64,000 nt of DNA from Bacteroidota bacterium (GCA_029781865.1 JAKOVW010000053.1:186001-250000), one strand, 5' to 3'. Shown: positions 8,662 to 17,459, numbered from the stretch's first letter. Notes: a model not told the origin generated them from the sequence alone. Program-made: numbers and translations.

Positions 8662-10782
8662 TCATTTAATAAGTTTATAATTTACATTTACGAATACAAT
8701 CCTTCCTTGTAAATTTGGTATGCTGGATGGATTGGTATAATCAAAAATATTTTCAACACCTAGTTGCACGACGAACTGATTTAAAATAGTCTTTCCAACA
8801 CTTGCATTGCACAAAAAGTAGCCTGGAACAAACTGATCATAGCTGTCGAGAATTAAATTTCCATTGGTATCGGAGGATGGACGAATGGTTCCCTGTACAC
8901 TTCCCGCTGTATTGTCAATTCCAAATTTACTTTTATAAATGACCCGCAAGCTTGCATTCCAGTGGTGCTTCTCGTTTTCGTAAAACACTTTGCCTGTCTC
9001 TGTGTGGCGTGAACGGTTGTACAACCCGAAATAATCACTTTCTTTTAAACGGTATGATTCCTGAGTAACCGGATCTCTTCCGAAGAATAAGCCTGCATGA
9101 ATTTGATCCAACACTTCCTTATCCTTTGCATACAAAATCTGAGAAGATAATTCAAGTTGCAATCCATTCTTAAATTTATGATAAACTCCAAATTCGAATC
9201 CCTGGGTGAATGCTCTTTTAATATTGGAATAAGAATAAATGGTCTTCAGGTCCTTTGTTATCGCAATTGCGCGAGATTCAATTAAACCGTCCAGATCATT
9301 TCTGAAAAAATTAAAATCAAGATGTGATCCTTCGGCATAATAATACTGGAAACCGGCATTCACGGCAAACGATTTTTCTGCTGTCAATTTACCAATGGAA
9401 TTGGGATCATATGAATAACTCAAAATACCACCTTCATTAGCCAATCTTTCGATCTGTGCTTTCAGTTCATTTGTACCGAATACATAATATCCGGCTGCAG
9501 CATTTTTAAAATTCAAATACAGGTACCTGAAATCCGGAGATTTGAATCCTGTCCCAACAGACGATTTCAACTTCAGTTTATCACCGGCAGAATATTGCAC
9601 GGCGAATTTAGGACTCCACTGAGCACCATAAATTGTATTGTTGTCATAGCGCAATCCACTTACTATTTCCCATTGCTTACGCAAAGTCCATTCATGTTGG
9701 ACAAATGCATATTTCGTATTCTGCGTTCGCTTCTCCCCATCGACGTACCTTGAAGTTTCTACGGATTCCAAAGTTGCACCAAATCCGGCCGTCCATTTTT
9801 GATCCTTCAGATAGTAACAACTGGATTGAATTTCCGGCTTTATATAAGTTTGCTGAAACGTATCTGTGTAGTAGGTTTCATTCGAATCATTTTTCAACAG
9901 TCTGGTATCTGTATGATACAAACTTCCATAAAGCGATGCATTCATATAGACCTTTTCGCCCAACCTGAATTTGTATTGCGGGTTTAGACTAAAATCGCGA
10001 ATTCTGCTTTGGCCACTCACTTTAATTGAATCCTGTCCATTGACTACCTGAAAAAGATTATCCTGAAATTCATAGAATGATTTTGCGCTTAATTGAAAAA
10101 TATGATTCTCATTAAGCTCATACTTTGATTTAAATTGCAGTGTTGTATTGTAATAAGGTGCAACTGTTTGCCCGAAAATATCCGGAAACAAATCAAAACC
10201 ATCCGTTCGAAAATGATTTCCAAATAGGGATAAACTAAATTTTCCGGTAACATAATTCGCATCGGCAGAAGCATCCAGGGTATTATGGCTTGCATATTTC
10301 AATCCGATTTGAAACTTATCATACTCGGGAGATTTAGTAATTATATTCACCACGCCACCCAATGCTTCAGATCCGTACAAACTGGAACTAGGTCCTTTTA
10401 CAATTTCAATTTTCCGGATATTGGATAATGTTACCCGGTTTAGCTCCAGATTACCTGTGAATCTCCCAATTAATGGCTCACCATCTATCAGGATCATTGT
10501 ATAATCCGGATTAAGACCCTGCATCTGTAAACCATTTCCAAAACCATTAATTTGAGGAACGACGGTAAGCCCGTTTTGCTCGGCAAGAATATCCTCAAGA
10601 CGGCTTGTTCCGGTAAGAGCAATTTCCTTGTTTTTGATGATGCTTGCCGGCATGGGCAAACTGACCAGGCTTCGCTGTGTTTTGGTGGCTGTAATGATGA
10701 TTTCATCCAAATGGACCGAGTCCTTTTGTGCCAGTAAACACAAATGCATACTTATTAAGAATAAAAGAGCCAGAATTCTCAT
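8662..10782 (-). CDS. TonB-dependent outer-membrane receptor (heme/iron type)
   Basis: A 706-residue outer-membrane receptor. The ATG at 10782 places a signal peptide (MRILALLFLISMHLCLLAQ) at the N-terminus; a start 15 codons upstream is possible but would precede the signal. A TonB-box-like stretch (DEIIITATK) is followed by the plug domain (about 40-150; GTSRLEDILAEQNGLTVVPQ, IEIVKGPSSSLYGSEALGGV) and a 22-strand-type barrel ending in an aromatic/hydrophobic terminal strand (VNVNYKLIK). The plug resembles BtuB/HmuR-class receptors. The adjoining HmuY-like gene suggests heme as substrate, which is inference. A divergent AraC-type gene is 162 bp away and may control it. Confidence 0.88.
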   Translation of the reverse strand: MRILALLFLISMHLCLLAQKDSVHLDEIIITATKTQRSLVSLPMPASIIKNKEIALTGTSRLEDILAEQNGLTVVPQINGFGNGLQMQGLNPDYTMILIDGEPLIGRFTGNLELNRVTLSNIRKIEIVKGPSSSLYGSEALGGVVNIITKSPEYDKFQIGLKYASHNTLDASADANYVTGKFSLSLFGNHFRTDGFDLFPDIFGQTVAPYYNTTLQFKSKYELNENHIFQLSAKSFYEFQDNLFQVVNGQDSIKVSGQSRIRDFSLNPQYKFRLGEKVYMNASLYGSLYHTDTRLLKNDSNETYYTDTFQQTYIKPEIQSSCYYLKDQKWTAGFGATLESVETSRYVDGEKRTQNTKYAFVQHEWTLRKQWEIVSGLRYDNNTIYGAQWSPKFAVQYSAGDKLKLKSSVGTGFKSPDFRYLYLNFKNAAAGYYVFGTNELKAQIERLANEGGILSYSYDPNSIGKLTAEKSFAVNAGFQYYYAEGSHLDFNFFRNDLDGLIESRAIAITKDLKTIYSYSNIKRAFTQGFEFGVYHKFKNGLQLELSSQILYAKDKEVLDQIHAGLFFGRDPVTQESYRLKESDYFGLYNRSRHTETGKVFYENEKHHWNASLRVIYKSKFGIDNTAGSVQGTIRPSSDTNGNLILDSYDQFVPGYFLCNASVGKTILNQFVVQLGVENIFDYTNPSSIPNLQGRIVFVNVNYKLIK

Positions 10783-10929
10783 TCTGAAGGCAAAATTGAC
10801 CCCGGTTGATTCGCAAAAATACCCCATTCAGTAAACAAGTTAACCGGTTCAGACATATTTATGCTATTCCTGGAAGCCAGAATCCTGCCCATATCCAAAA
10901 GCCTTTGTAATTTTGGGTTTGTTTGAAAC

Positions 10930-10939
10930 TCGTTAACGA
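10930..10939. promoter_or_regulatory. Perfect 10-bp palindrome TCGTTAACGA upstream of the AraC-type gene
   Basis: TCGTTAACGA reads the same on both strands and ends 5 bp before the AraC-type start codon. A second palindrome, AACCGGTT, lies at 10842-10849 in the same divergent spacer. Either could be an operator for autoregulation or for iron-dependent control of the receptor; this is inference. Confidence 0.35.
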
Positions 10940-10944
10940 ATCAG

Positions 10945-11814
10945 ATGCCTGAATTAAAAAATACCCCTAAAAGTAATGGACAGATTTGCTTTGAGGATAG
11001 TGACATCCTGTTAGAATTGTTTGACTTCAGAATTCTTAAAGAAAAGGAACCCGTAGTTCTCGTAAAATCGAAGGTACATTTTTTGTTTTGTCTGGCTGCG
11101 CCTGTAAATTTTATTTTCAGCCCTGCCTACAGCCGGATGTTAAAAAAAGATAAAGCATTTATCATTCACAATCCTGATACAGATTTACAGGCCCTGCTTG
11201 AATCCACCGAAGAAGGAATTCTCATTCAGCTCAGTCTTAAACTGCAAAAGCTACATCAGCTGTTTGTACCGGATGCTCATTCTGCTCCTGTATTTACCAT
11301 TTCAAATACGCAAATGAAATCGTATGATGAAATTGAATTGTTACCCGAATTGCTGTTGGTCTTGAACAACCTGATACAAAAAACACAACTTGCAAACAAG
11401 CGATTATTTTTTCAGGCTAAAATTCTGGAAATCTTTAGCCTGCTTTATACCGGGAAACCTCAGGAAACAGATCATTGCCCGTTTTTAAAAAATGAAGCAA
11501 CGGTACGCAAGATCAAAGAAGCAAAAGAAATTTTAATTGCACAATATAAAAAACCACCAACGATTCCCGAACTGGCAAAAGCAGTGCAGTTAAATGAATT
11601 ACAATTAAAAGTTGGATTTAAAGAAATATATGGAGCAGGCCCCTATCATTTTCTGATGGCACATAAACTGGAAATTGCCAAACAACTTTTATTAAGCGGT
11701 GAATACCTGGTGCAGGAAGCCGCTTACCAGATTGGATACAGCAACACCAGCCATTTTATTGAAGCGTTTAAAAAACAATTTGGAGTGACTCCGAAGAAGT
11801 TAGCAGGGAGATAA
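10945..11814 (+). CDS. AraC family transcriptional regulator
   Basis: A 289-residue regulator. The C-terminal 100 residues contain the two helix-turn-helix motifs of AraC/XylS proteins (PTIPELAKAVQLNELQLKVGFKEIYG, then EAAYQIGYSNTSHFIEAFKKQFGVTPKKL). The N-terminal about 180 residues form a ligand-sensing region unlike the classic cupin AraC arm and resemble the PchR-type regulators that control siderophore or heme uptake. It is divergently placed next to a TonB receptor/HmuY pair, the usual arrangement for a local activator of iron acquisition. A TAATTTTG element at 10908-10915 fits a -7 promoter box. Ligand unknown. Confidence 0.85.
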   Translation: MPELKNTPKSNGQICFEDSDILLELFDFRILKEKEPVVLVKSKVHFLFCLAAPVNFIFSPAYSRMLKKDKAFIIHNPDTDLQALLESTEEGILIQLSLKLQKLHQLFVPDAHSAPVFTISNTQMKSYDEIELLPELLLVLNNLIQKTQLANKRLFFQAKILEIFSLLYTGKPQETDHCPFLKNEATVRKIKEAKEILIAQYKKPPTIPELAKAVQLNELQLKVGFKEIYGAGPYHFLMAHKLEIAKQLLLSGEYLVQEAAYQIGYSNTSHFIEAFKKQFGVTPKKLAGR

Positions 11815-11893
11815 GAAATACCAAAATAGTTTTCAGTTTGAAGTTTTCAGTTGACCGTTATTCTAAATTACTGCCATGAACAGATAAATTGAA

Positions 11894-11944
11894 CATTCCT
11901 ATCTTATCGCTCAGATCTCATAACTCAGATCTAATAGCTCAGAT
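11894..11944. repeat. Short degenerate repeat, three CTCAGAT copies
   Basis: The spacer between the convergent AraC-type gene and paaZ carries CTCAGATCT, CTCAGATCT and CTCAGATTT at roughly 14-bp intervals; the last copy overlaps the paaZ stop. It is low-complexity, with no coding potential and no terminator-like hairpin. Confidence 0.4.
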
Positions 11945-14020
11945 TTCCTTTTTCTTCACCATAGTCAATATCGTAGCAATCGCCACAATCTCGCTATCCT
12001 GATCATACACTTCTACCAACCATCTTACAATTCCACATTTAACTTCCTGCAATACTGCATTCGGATCATTGGAATCTTTGTTGGGAATTTTAATGGCGCT
12101 GTCCTGATCAATTTTTTCTTTAACCGTAAGTTTAACGCCAATCGTCATACCCGGATAAACCGGTTTTGTAAATCGACATTCATCAATACCATAATTCAAG
12201 AGCACTGGTCCTTTTTTTGCATCGACAAATAATCCGGCTGCTTTGGATAAAATAAAATAACCATGTGCAACCCTTCCTGTAAAAATGGTTCCTTCCAAAG
12301 ACGTTGCATCCATGTGTGCGTAAAAATTATCACCACTGACATTTGCAAAATTGGTAATATCGGTTTCGCTAACCGTATGTTTTGCCGTTGTGAGACTATC
12401 GCCAACTTTTAATTCTTCAAAATATTTTCTGAAGACATGAGTTTCACTTTCATGTTTGGTGCCCCCATTTTGGTAAACCTGTGTAATTGCAGTCAACATA
12501 TCAGGTGATCCCTGAATGGCAGTTCGTTGCAAATAATGTTTTACGCCACGCATTCCACCCATTTCTTCGCCGCCGCCTGCGCGTCCCGGTCCTCCATGCA
12601 CCAACATAGGCATTGGCGAACCATGACCGGTGCTTTCCTTTGCACAGGTTTCATTCAAGATCAAAACTCTTCCATGATGGGATGCTGCTCCGAGTGTAAA
12701 TGCAATAGCATTTGTTTCATCCTGGGTGATGATTGAAGATACCAGAGATCCCTTTCCTAATTTCGAAATCTCTACAGCTTCGCTGATATTATTATAAGGT
12801 AAAATAGTACTTACCGGACCAAATGCTTCCAGTTCATGTGTAAGCTTATATTCAAATGGCTTTTCATTAATCATTAATATAGGAGATAAAAATGCACCGG
12901 TTTTTGCATCCGCTCCTACTAAGTCTACATTATCCAAACTACCAAAAACGATGGGTGAAAATGTTGCTAACTGTGCGACCCGTTCAATCACTTCTGCCTG
13001 TTGAATTTTTCCGGCAAGCGCACCCATCCGGACTTCTTCATTTTCCGGATTGCCAATAATTGTCTTTTTCAGCCGCTGAGAAAGGGCAAGCTGAACATCT
13101 TCCACAACATTAGATGGAACAATAATCCTCCTGATTGCAGTGCATTTCTGTCCACACTTAGCCGTCATTTCACGATGCACTTCTTTAATAAAAATATCAA
13201 AATTCGCCGTACCCGGTTTTACATCTTCACCAAGCACGCAGGCATTTAACGAATCTGCTTCCATATTAAATGGCACCGACTCAGATAAAATTCTCGGATG
13301 TGATTTAAGCATTCTTCCTGTAGATGCCGAACCCGTAAATGTCACCACATCCTGACTGGTCACATGATCCAAAATGGTATGCGCAGATCCGCAAATCAAT
13401 TGCAAAGCGCCTTCCGGTAAAATGTTGGAATCAATAATATCCCGGACTACCGCTTCAGCCAGAAATGAAGTGATCGTAGCAGGCTTAACAATAGCAGGCA
13501 TCCCGGCTAATAAATTGCATGATATTTTTTCAAGCATTCCCCATACCGGAAAATTAAATGCATTGATATGGATGGCAACTCCTTCTTTGGGCACCATAAT
13601 ATGATGCGCAATGAAACTTCCGGATTTTGATAATGGGATCATGTCACCATCGACAAAAAAAGTTTGGTTTGGGAATTTTCTTCTTAGACTTGAATAAGCA
13701 AATAAGGTACCTATTCCTCCATCGATGTCAATCCAGCTGTCTGCTTTTGTTGCGCCGGTTTTATAACTTATCGGATAATATTTTGATTTGAGATCTGTCA
13801 GATACAGAGCCAAAGCTTTTAGCATTCTCCCTCTTTCCTGGAACGTCATTTTCCGCAATGCCGGTCCGCCGACTGATCTTGCATAATTTAACATGGCTTC
13901 AAAATCAAGTCCTTTGCTGGATGCAACCGCCACCTCTGAACCATTTACTGCATTGTATAAAATTTGACCTTCTCCATCTCCTTCCAACCAGGAACCTAAT
14001 GCATAATTTTTTAACTTCAT
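11939..14020 (-). CDS. paaZ: PaaZ, oxepin-CoA hydrolase / 3-oxo-5,6-dehydrosuberyl-CoA semialdehyde dehydrogenase
   Basis: A 693-residue bifunctional enzyme close in length to E. coli PaaZ (681). The N-terminal aldehyde dehydrogenase domain (about 1-520) shows the general-base Glu in NMEADSLNACVLG and the catalytic Cys in KCGQKCTAIRRI. The C-terminal MaoC-like hot-dog hydratase domain (about 535-690) carries the Asp/His pair in GDNFYAHMD near residue 565. It opens the oxepin-CoA ring hydrolytically and oxidises the released aldehyde, feeding beta-oxidation. It is the last gene of a minus-strand block: the DinB-like gene stops 18 bp upstream of its ATG, and the thiolase is beyond that. Assignment is firm. 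Confidence 0.95.
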   Translation of the reverse strand: MKLKNYALGSWLEGDGEGQILYNAVNGSEVAVASSKGLDFEAMLNYARSVGGPALRKMTFQERGRMLKALALYLTDLKSKYYPISYKTGATKADSWIDIDGGIGTLFAYSSLRRKFPNQTFFVDGDMIPLSKSGSFIAHHIMVPKEGVAIHINAFNFPVWGMLEKISCNLLAGMPAIVKPATITSFLAEAVVRDIIDSNILPEGALQLICGSAHTILDHVTSQDVVTFTGSASTGRMLKSHPRILSESVPFNMEADSLNACVLGEDVKPGTANFDIFIKEVHREMTAKCGQKCTAIRRIIVPSNVVEDVQLALSQRLKKTIIGNPENEEVRMGALAGKIQQAEVIERVAQLATFSPIVFGSLDNVDLVGADAKTGAFLSPILMINEKPFEYKLTHELEAFGPVSTILPYNNISEAVEISKLGKGSLVSSIITQDETNAIAFTLGAASHHGRVLILNETCAKESTGHGSPMPMLVHGGPGRAGGGEEMGGMRGVKHYLQRTAIQGSPDMLTAITQVYQNGGTKHESETHVFRKYFEELKVGDSLTTAKHTVSETDITNFANVSGDNFYAHMDATSLEGTIFTGRVAHGYFILSKAAGLFVDAKKGPVLLNYGIDECRFTKPVYPGMTIGVKLTVKEKIDQDSAIKIPNKDSNDPNAVLQEVKCGIVRWLVEVYDQDSEIVAIATILTMVKKKEI

Positions 14021-14038
14021 AGAATTGTATATTGAAAA

Positions 14039-14509
14039 TTAATGAGAATTGCTAACTCCGAATTGATTTAAGTGATGCCATGAATGTTTATACAACAAGG
14101 CAACCCATTGCTCATAATTCAAATCACCAAAAAAGGGATTGCGTATAATAAGATGTTTGTCTTTATCAAATTTTTTGAAAAAATCGGAAATTTCATTTTC
14201 CAATTCATCTATACTTTCTCCGATATTCTGATACCGCAACTCCAGGGGTTCTTCGGGCAACAAAATATTTTTAGTATTTTCCTTAAACGGAGTATCCGAC
14301 ATTACGAATGCCTGAAACCGGGGCAACTTCTCTTCCTGCGTCAATATACCTGTGTGCACATCTTTTCCATTTGCAATGCGAAATGAATCTGACATATGCT
14401 CGATCATCTGATGCACATTCATTTTACCCCATTTGCGTTGGGCTGCGGGATCCAGTTGTCTGATTTGTTTAATGTATGATTCTGAGAGGAATTGTTCTTT
14501 ATGATTCAT
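14039..14509 (-). CDS. DinB-like / DUF1569-type protein
   Basis: A 156-residue protein from the ATG at 14509 (a TTG two codons earlier is less likely). The sequence resembles DUF1569/DinB-superfamily four-helix bundles: an N-terminal MNVHQMIEHMSDSF with His in a helix, a central NPFFGDLNYEQW and a terminal KHSWHHLNQFGV supply the three histidines that bind metal in that fold. DinB-type proteins include thiol-dependent transferases and many uncharacterised metalloproteins. It lies 18 bp upstream of paaZ and is probably co-transcribed with it, which hints at a role in phenylacetate breakdown, for example handling reactive intermediates. That role is inference. Confidence 0.65.
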   Translation of the reverse strand: MNHKEQFLSESYIKQIRQLDPAAQRKWGKMNVHQMIEHMSDSFRIANGKDVHTGILTQEEKLPRFQAFVMSDTPFKENTKNILLPEEPLELRYQNIGESIDELENEISDFFKKFDKDKHLIIRNPFFGDLNYEQWVALLYKHSWHHLNQFGVSNSH

Positions 14510-14527
14510 ATGCAATTGTTTAAATCA

Positions 14528-14541
14528 CCCTATCAGGGTTT
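14528..14541 (-). repeat. Interspersed GGG-hairpin element, copy 1
   Basis: CCCTATCAGGGTTT on the plus strand; on the minus strand it reads AAACCCTGATAGGG and can form a short GC hairpin. The identical 14-mer occurs at 27073-27086, followed in both cases by an ATGGAT...TTTTAT stretch. It lies 19 bp upstream of the DinB-like gene. Confidence 0.5.
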
Positions 14542-14590
14542 GATTCATGGATAATTTTATTTTACATTTATTTTTTTATAATCATTTGTT

Positions 14591-14624
14591 TGCTACAATC
14601 ATTTCACTGCTACAATCATTTCAC
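14591..14624. repeat. Perfect 17-bp tandem duplication
   Basis: TGCTACAATCATTTCAC occurs twice back to back (14591-14607 and 14608-14624). It sits directly beside a CCCCTTCGGGG hairpin, in the spacer between the thiolase and the DinB-like gene. No coding content. Confidence 0.75.
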
Positions 14625-14650
14625 CCCTTCGGGGTTTTATTTTTTTTAAT
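14624..14650 (+). repeat. CCCC-TTC-GGGG hairpin with T-rich flank (interspersed-repeat-like)
   Basis: A 4-bp GC stem (14624-14627 with 14631-14634) is followed on the plus strand by TTTTA and a run of T. It looks like an intrinsic terminator pointing rightward, but no plus-strand gene reads into it. Its minus-strand reading, AAAACCCCGAAGGGG, resembles the two CCCTGATAGGG elements nearby, so an interspersed repeat is more likely. With the 17-bp tandem duplication it accounts for most of the 305-bp spacer. Confidence 0.5.
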
Positions 14651-14814
14651 CTAAAAAAAATTCGATAAGCAATTTATTGATACCGTTAAATCCCTCCATT
14701 GGCATATGCTAACCGGTTTGCTTTGATTGCTAAAGCGCAATCGTCAAACAGACCACGATTCAGTAAAATGCATTTCTAAATAATGTTTAAAATCAAATTT
14801 AAAATATCATGTCA

Positions 14815-16029
14815 TCAAACTCTTTCAATGACACAGGCGTATCCCTGACCTACGCCAATGCACATGGTGACCAGTGCATATTTTTTAGCTTTTAATTGCA
14901 ATTCCAATGCTGCAGAATATAAAATTCTGGCGCCCGACATTCCCAATGGATGACCTATCGCTATAGCACCACCATTCGGGTTTAACCGTGCATCATCCCA
15001 ACTCATATTCCACTCTTTAAGACAGGATAGAACCTGAGCAGCAAAAGCCTCATTCAATTCAATTACATCTATATCATCCAAAGTCAAGCCAGCTCTTTTC
15101 AGAGCAAGAGCTGAAGCGGGAACCGGACCAATACCCATAATACCGGGTTCAACACCGCAAACTGCAGCAGATAAAAATTTGGCAATCGGTTTGAGATTGT
15201 ATGTTTTAATGGATTGCTCTGAAGCGAGCAAAATGGCTGCGGCTCCATCATTAAGTCCGGATGCATTTCCGGCTGTTATGGTTCCTCCATCCTCCTGTTT
15301 TTTAAATGCCGGTTTCAATTTACTCAGCGATTCAATAGTTGTATTCGGTTTGGCGAATTCATCCGATGAAAAAAAGCTAGTTTCATTTTTACCGGTTGTA
15401 ACTTCTATAGCCTGTATTTCTTTTGCCAGTCGACCGTCATTTTGTGCAGTTGCCGTTTTCATTTGGCTGTGATAGGCAAACTGATCCTGTGCTTCTCTGC
15501 TGATCTTATACTTCACTGCAAGATTTTCAGCAGTCTCTCCCATTGCTTCCGTTCCATAAAGCTTTTTCATTTTCGGATTTATAAAGCGCCATCCAAAACT
15601 ACTGTCAGCCATTTCAGAATCACGCCCAAATGGCATTGAAGATTTCGAAATTACCCAGGGGGCCCGGGTCATCTGTTCAACACCACCTGCAATAATCAGA
15701 TCTCCGTGGCCCATCGAAATAGCTCTGTATCCGTTACATGCAGCTGCCAATCCGGATGCACATAGCCTGTTTACAGTTTCCCCTGGAACTTTCCAGGATA
15801 AACCGGAAAGCAATGCAGCCATTCGGGCAACATTTCTATTGTCTTCACCGGCCTGGTTTGCACAACCTAAGATTACATCGTCTATCTGATCAGATGGAAT
15901 GCTATTATTTCTCTTCACCAATTCACTGATTGCAAAAGCTGCAAGATCATCGGCTCTTACTGTTGAAAGGCTACCACCAAATTTCCCAACCGGGGTTCTG
16001 ATCCCATCAATTATAAAGCAATCGGTCAT
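14815..16029 (-). CDS. paaJ: 3-oxoadipyl-CoA / 3-oxo-5,6-dehydrosuberyl-CoA thiolase
   Basis: A 404-residue thiolase. The acylated Cys is Cys90 in VNRLCASGLAAA; the active-site His is in GGAIAIGHPLGMSGARIL, and the second Cys in CIGVGQG near the C-terminus. The length and the long insertion after residue 130 match the PcaF/PaaJ class acting on 3-oxoadipyl-CoA and its dehydrosuberyl homologue, the thiolytic steps of phenylacetate breakdown. It leads the block that continues with the DinB-like gene and paaZ, though 305 bp with repeats separates it from the next gene. PcaF of the beta-ketoadipate route has the same chemistry; the paa context favours PaaJ. Confidence 0.88.
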   Translation of the reverse strand: MTDCFIIDGIRTPVGKFGGSLSTVRADDLAAFAISELVKRNNSIPSDQIDDVILGCANQAGEDNRNVARMAALLSGLSWKVPGETVNRLCASGLAAACNGYRAISMGHGDLIIAGGVEQMTRAPWVISKSSMPFGRDSEMADSSFGWRFINPKMKKLYGTEAMGETAENLAVKYKISREAQDQFAYHSQMKTATAQNDGRLAKEIQAIEVTTGKNETSFFSSDEFAKPNTTIESLSKLKPAFKKQEDGGTITAGNASGLNDGAAAILLASEQSIKTYNLKPIAKFLSAAVCGVEPGIMGIGPVPASALALKRAGLTLDDIDVIELNEAFAAQVLSCLKEWNMSWDDARLNPNGGAIAIGHPLGMSGARILYSAALELQLKAKKYALVTMCIGVGQGYACVIERV

Positions 16030-16557
16030 ATTATAATATTCTTTAATATATTAAATCATTCCAGTTTGAATTCCGTTCAAAAACCATGTGATTCTGGCAA
16101 CTTAAACCATCAGCAAAACTACCATTAAATCAACAAAACTGAATGAATTCGCATAATACAGTTAAACATTTGAAATCGCCAAAAGATTATATTGAATTCA
16201 CGAAACGAAGCCGGCCACCCAACTAAAAATGAGCTGTTTGATCATTGAATACATCATCAGAAAGACAAATTCAGGTCGCCATCCTGTCCACGAATTTAAG
16301 ATTCCACTGTATCGAATTGTCCGGTATTGCCAATCGTGAACTTATACTCCGGTGAAATGCAATCCATAATTTAAACACATCACTGTTTCATCTTTTACCA
16401 TACCCGTTCATTTAAAGTTTTAAAACCTCTGACGGAAAGCTCTGTTAACGGAATGCAATAATTGTTAAAGTCCTTTAAAAAAGAGACTTGAAATAATAGA
16501 TTTGTAATCAGTTCGATTACTAAACGTTCTACTTTTTTTAATTAAAAACAATTTACA
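16030..16557. other. 528-bp divergent intergenic region
   Basis: It lies between the thiolase (minus) and the Lys-rich secreted protein (plus). No convincing open reading frame or RNA was seen. The right end holds a promoter-like pair for the plus-strand gene; no complete promoter was found for the thiolase. Confidence 0.5.
16472..16504 (+). promoter_or_regulatory. Predicted Bacteroidota promoter for the Lys-rich secreted protein
   Basis: A TTG at 16472-16474 (-33) and TAGATTTG at 16497-16504 (-7) are separated by 22 bp, matching the TTG...TAnnTTTG consensus known for Bacteroidota. The start codon follows about 53 bp downstream. Confidence 0.45.
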
Positions 16558-17220
16558 ATGAAAAAGACAACCATTCTGTTCTCCCTACTTTTTGGATTTT
16601 TCCTGAATTATATTTCTGCTCAGGGAAATGCAAGTACAAAAACTACGGAGAAGCCTAAAACTGAAAAGACAAGTAAGGCTAAAAAAGATGATTCGGCTAA
16701 ACCGGAAGGTGAAACCAAATCCAAAAAGAAATCAAAGGCGTCAAAGGATTCCGGCGATCAGACTAAAGAACCAACTGAAAAGAAAACCAAAAAGTCCAAA
16801 AAATCGGATAAAATGGACAAAGCTGAGAAAGGAGAAAAAGCTCCTAAAAAAGAAAAGGGAAATGAAGGAACAGAAGAAAAATCCAAAAAATCTAAAAAGT
16901 CAAAATCTGAAAAGTCAGATAAAGGAGACATGAAGGAATCCAAGGATAAAACTTCCACCAAATCTGAGAAAAAAGAGAAACCAGAAGATCTTCAACCATT
17001 AGGTCATGAGAAAAAAGCTGCGGCAACTAAAACAACCGACAGCAAACCAGCTGCTGCTCCTAAAGCAAAAGCAGCATCTGCAGGCAGTGACGGAAAAGAA
17101 ATAGGAAAAGATGCAAAAGGAAGAACCATTTATCTGGGACCTGAAGGTGGACAATACTATATCAATTCCAATGGAAACAAAACTTATCTCGACGCTACTG
17201 AGAAATTAAAAGTAAAATAG
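16558..17220 (+). CDS. Secreted Lys-rich repetitive protein with C-terminal basic adaptor-like motif
   Basis: 220 residues. A signal peptide (MKKTTILFSLLFGFFLNYISAQ) is followed by a disordered stretch (about 25-170) in which about one residue in three is lysine, arranged in irregular KSKK/EKS/TK units with Ser, Thr, Glu and Asp. The last 45 residues differ: GKEIGKDAKGRTIYLGPEGG and YYINSNGNKTYL resemble the GPrGGkYYiNsnGkKtYl motif of the PBCV-type basic adaptor domain seen in many Bacteroidota secreted proteins. Function unknown; the charge suggests binding to DNA, anionic polysaccharide or the cell envelope. It ends in a clear intrinsic terminator. The tail comparison is from memory of the family, so moderate. 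Confidence 0.7.
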   Translation: MKKTTILFSLLFGFFLNYISAQGNASTKTTEKPKTEKTSKAKKDDSAKPEGETKSKKKSKASKDSGDQTKEPTEKKTKKSKKSDKMDKAEKGEKAPKKEKGNEGTEEKSKKSKKSKSEKSDKGDMKESKDKTSTKSEKKEKPEDLQPLGHEKKAAATKTTDSKPAAAPKAKAASAGSDGKEIGKDAKGRTIYLGPEGGQYYINSNGNKTYLDATEKLKVK

Positions 17221-17270
17221 TATTGAATATTGCGATCTACTGCCTATCAGCGGTATAAAATCGAATAAAT

Positions 17271-17304
17271 AAAAAAGCCGTCAAAAAAATGACGGCTTTT
17301 TTAT
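17271..17304 (+). terminator. Rho-independent terminator after the Lys-rich gene
   Basis: AAAAAGCCGTCA and its complement TGACGGCTTTTT flank an A-rich loop and end in a T-run, with an A-run on the other side. It could also act in the opposite direction. Confidence 0.9.
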
Positions 17305-17361
17305 TTAAGCAATGTTTCTGCTTGAATGCAAATTCTTTGGTTGTTTGTTGTTAGTTGCTTG

Positions 17362-17391
17362 TTGATTATTGATTATTGATTATTGATTATT
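17362..17391. repeat. TTGATTA heptamer tandem repeat
   Basis: Four perfect TTGATTA copies in a row, preceded by TTGTTTGTTG-like sequence. The same heptamer dominates a longer low-complexity patch at 34542-34633. Confidence 0.75.
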
Positions 17392-17459
17392 TACATTAAA
17401 TAGTTGTCAGAATACAAGTTGCAAAACTTTAATTGCCTTATTATATAATTCCAACCTGA

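Noticed and set aside
14624-14650. Intrinsic terminator
   Set aside because: The T-run points rightward but both flanking genes run leftward; it fits better as an interspersed hairpin element.
16628-16933. A 101-residue Lys/Arg-rich protein in another frame of the Lys-rich gene
   Set aside because: It is an out-of-frame shadow created by A-rich repetitive codons; the main frame has the signal peptide and conserved tail.
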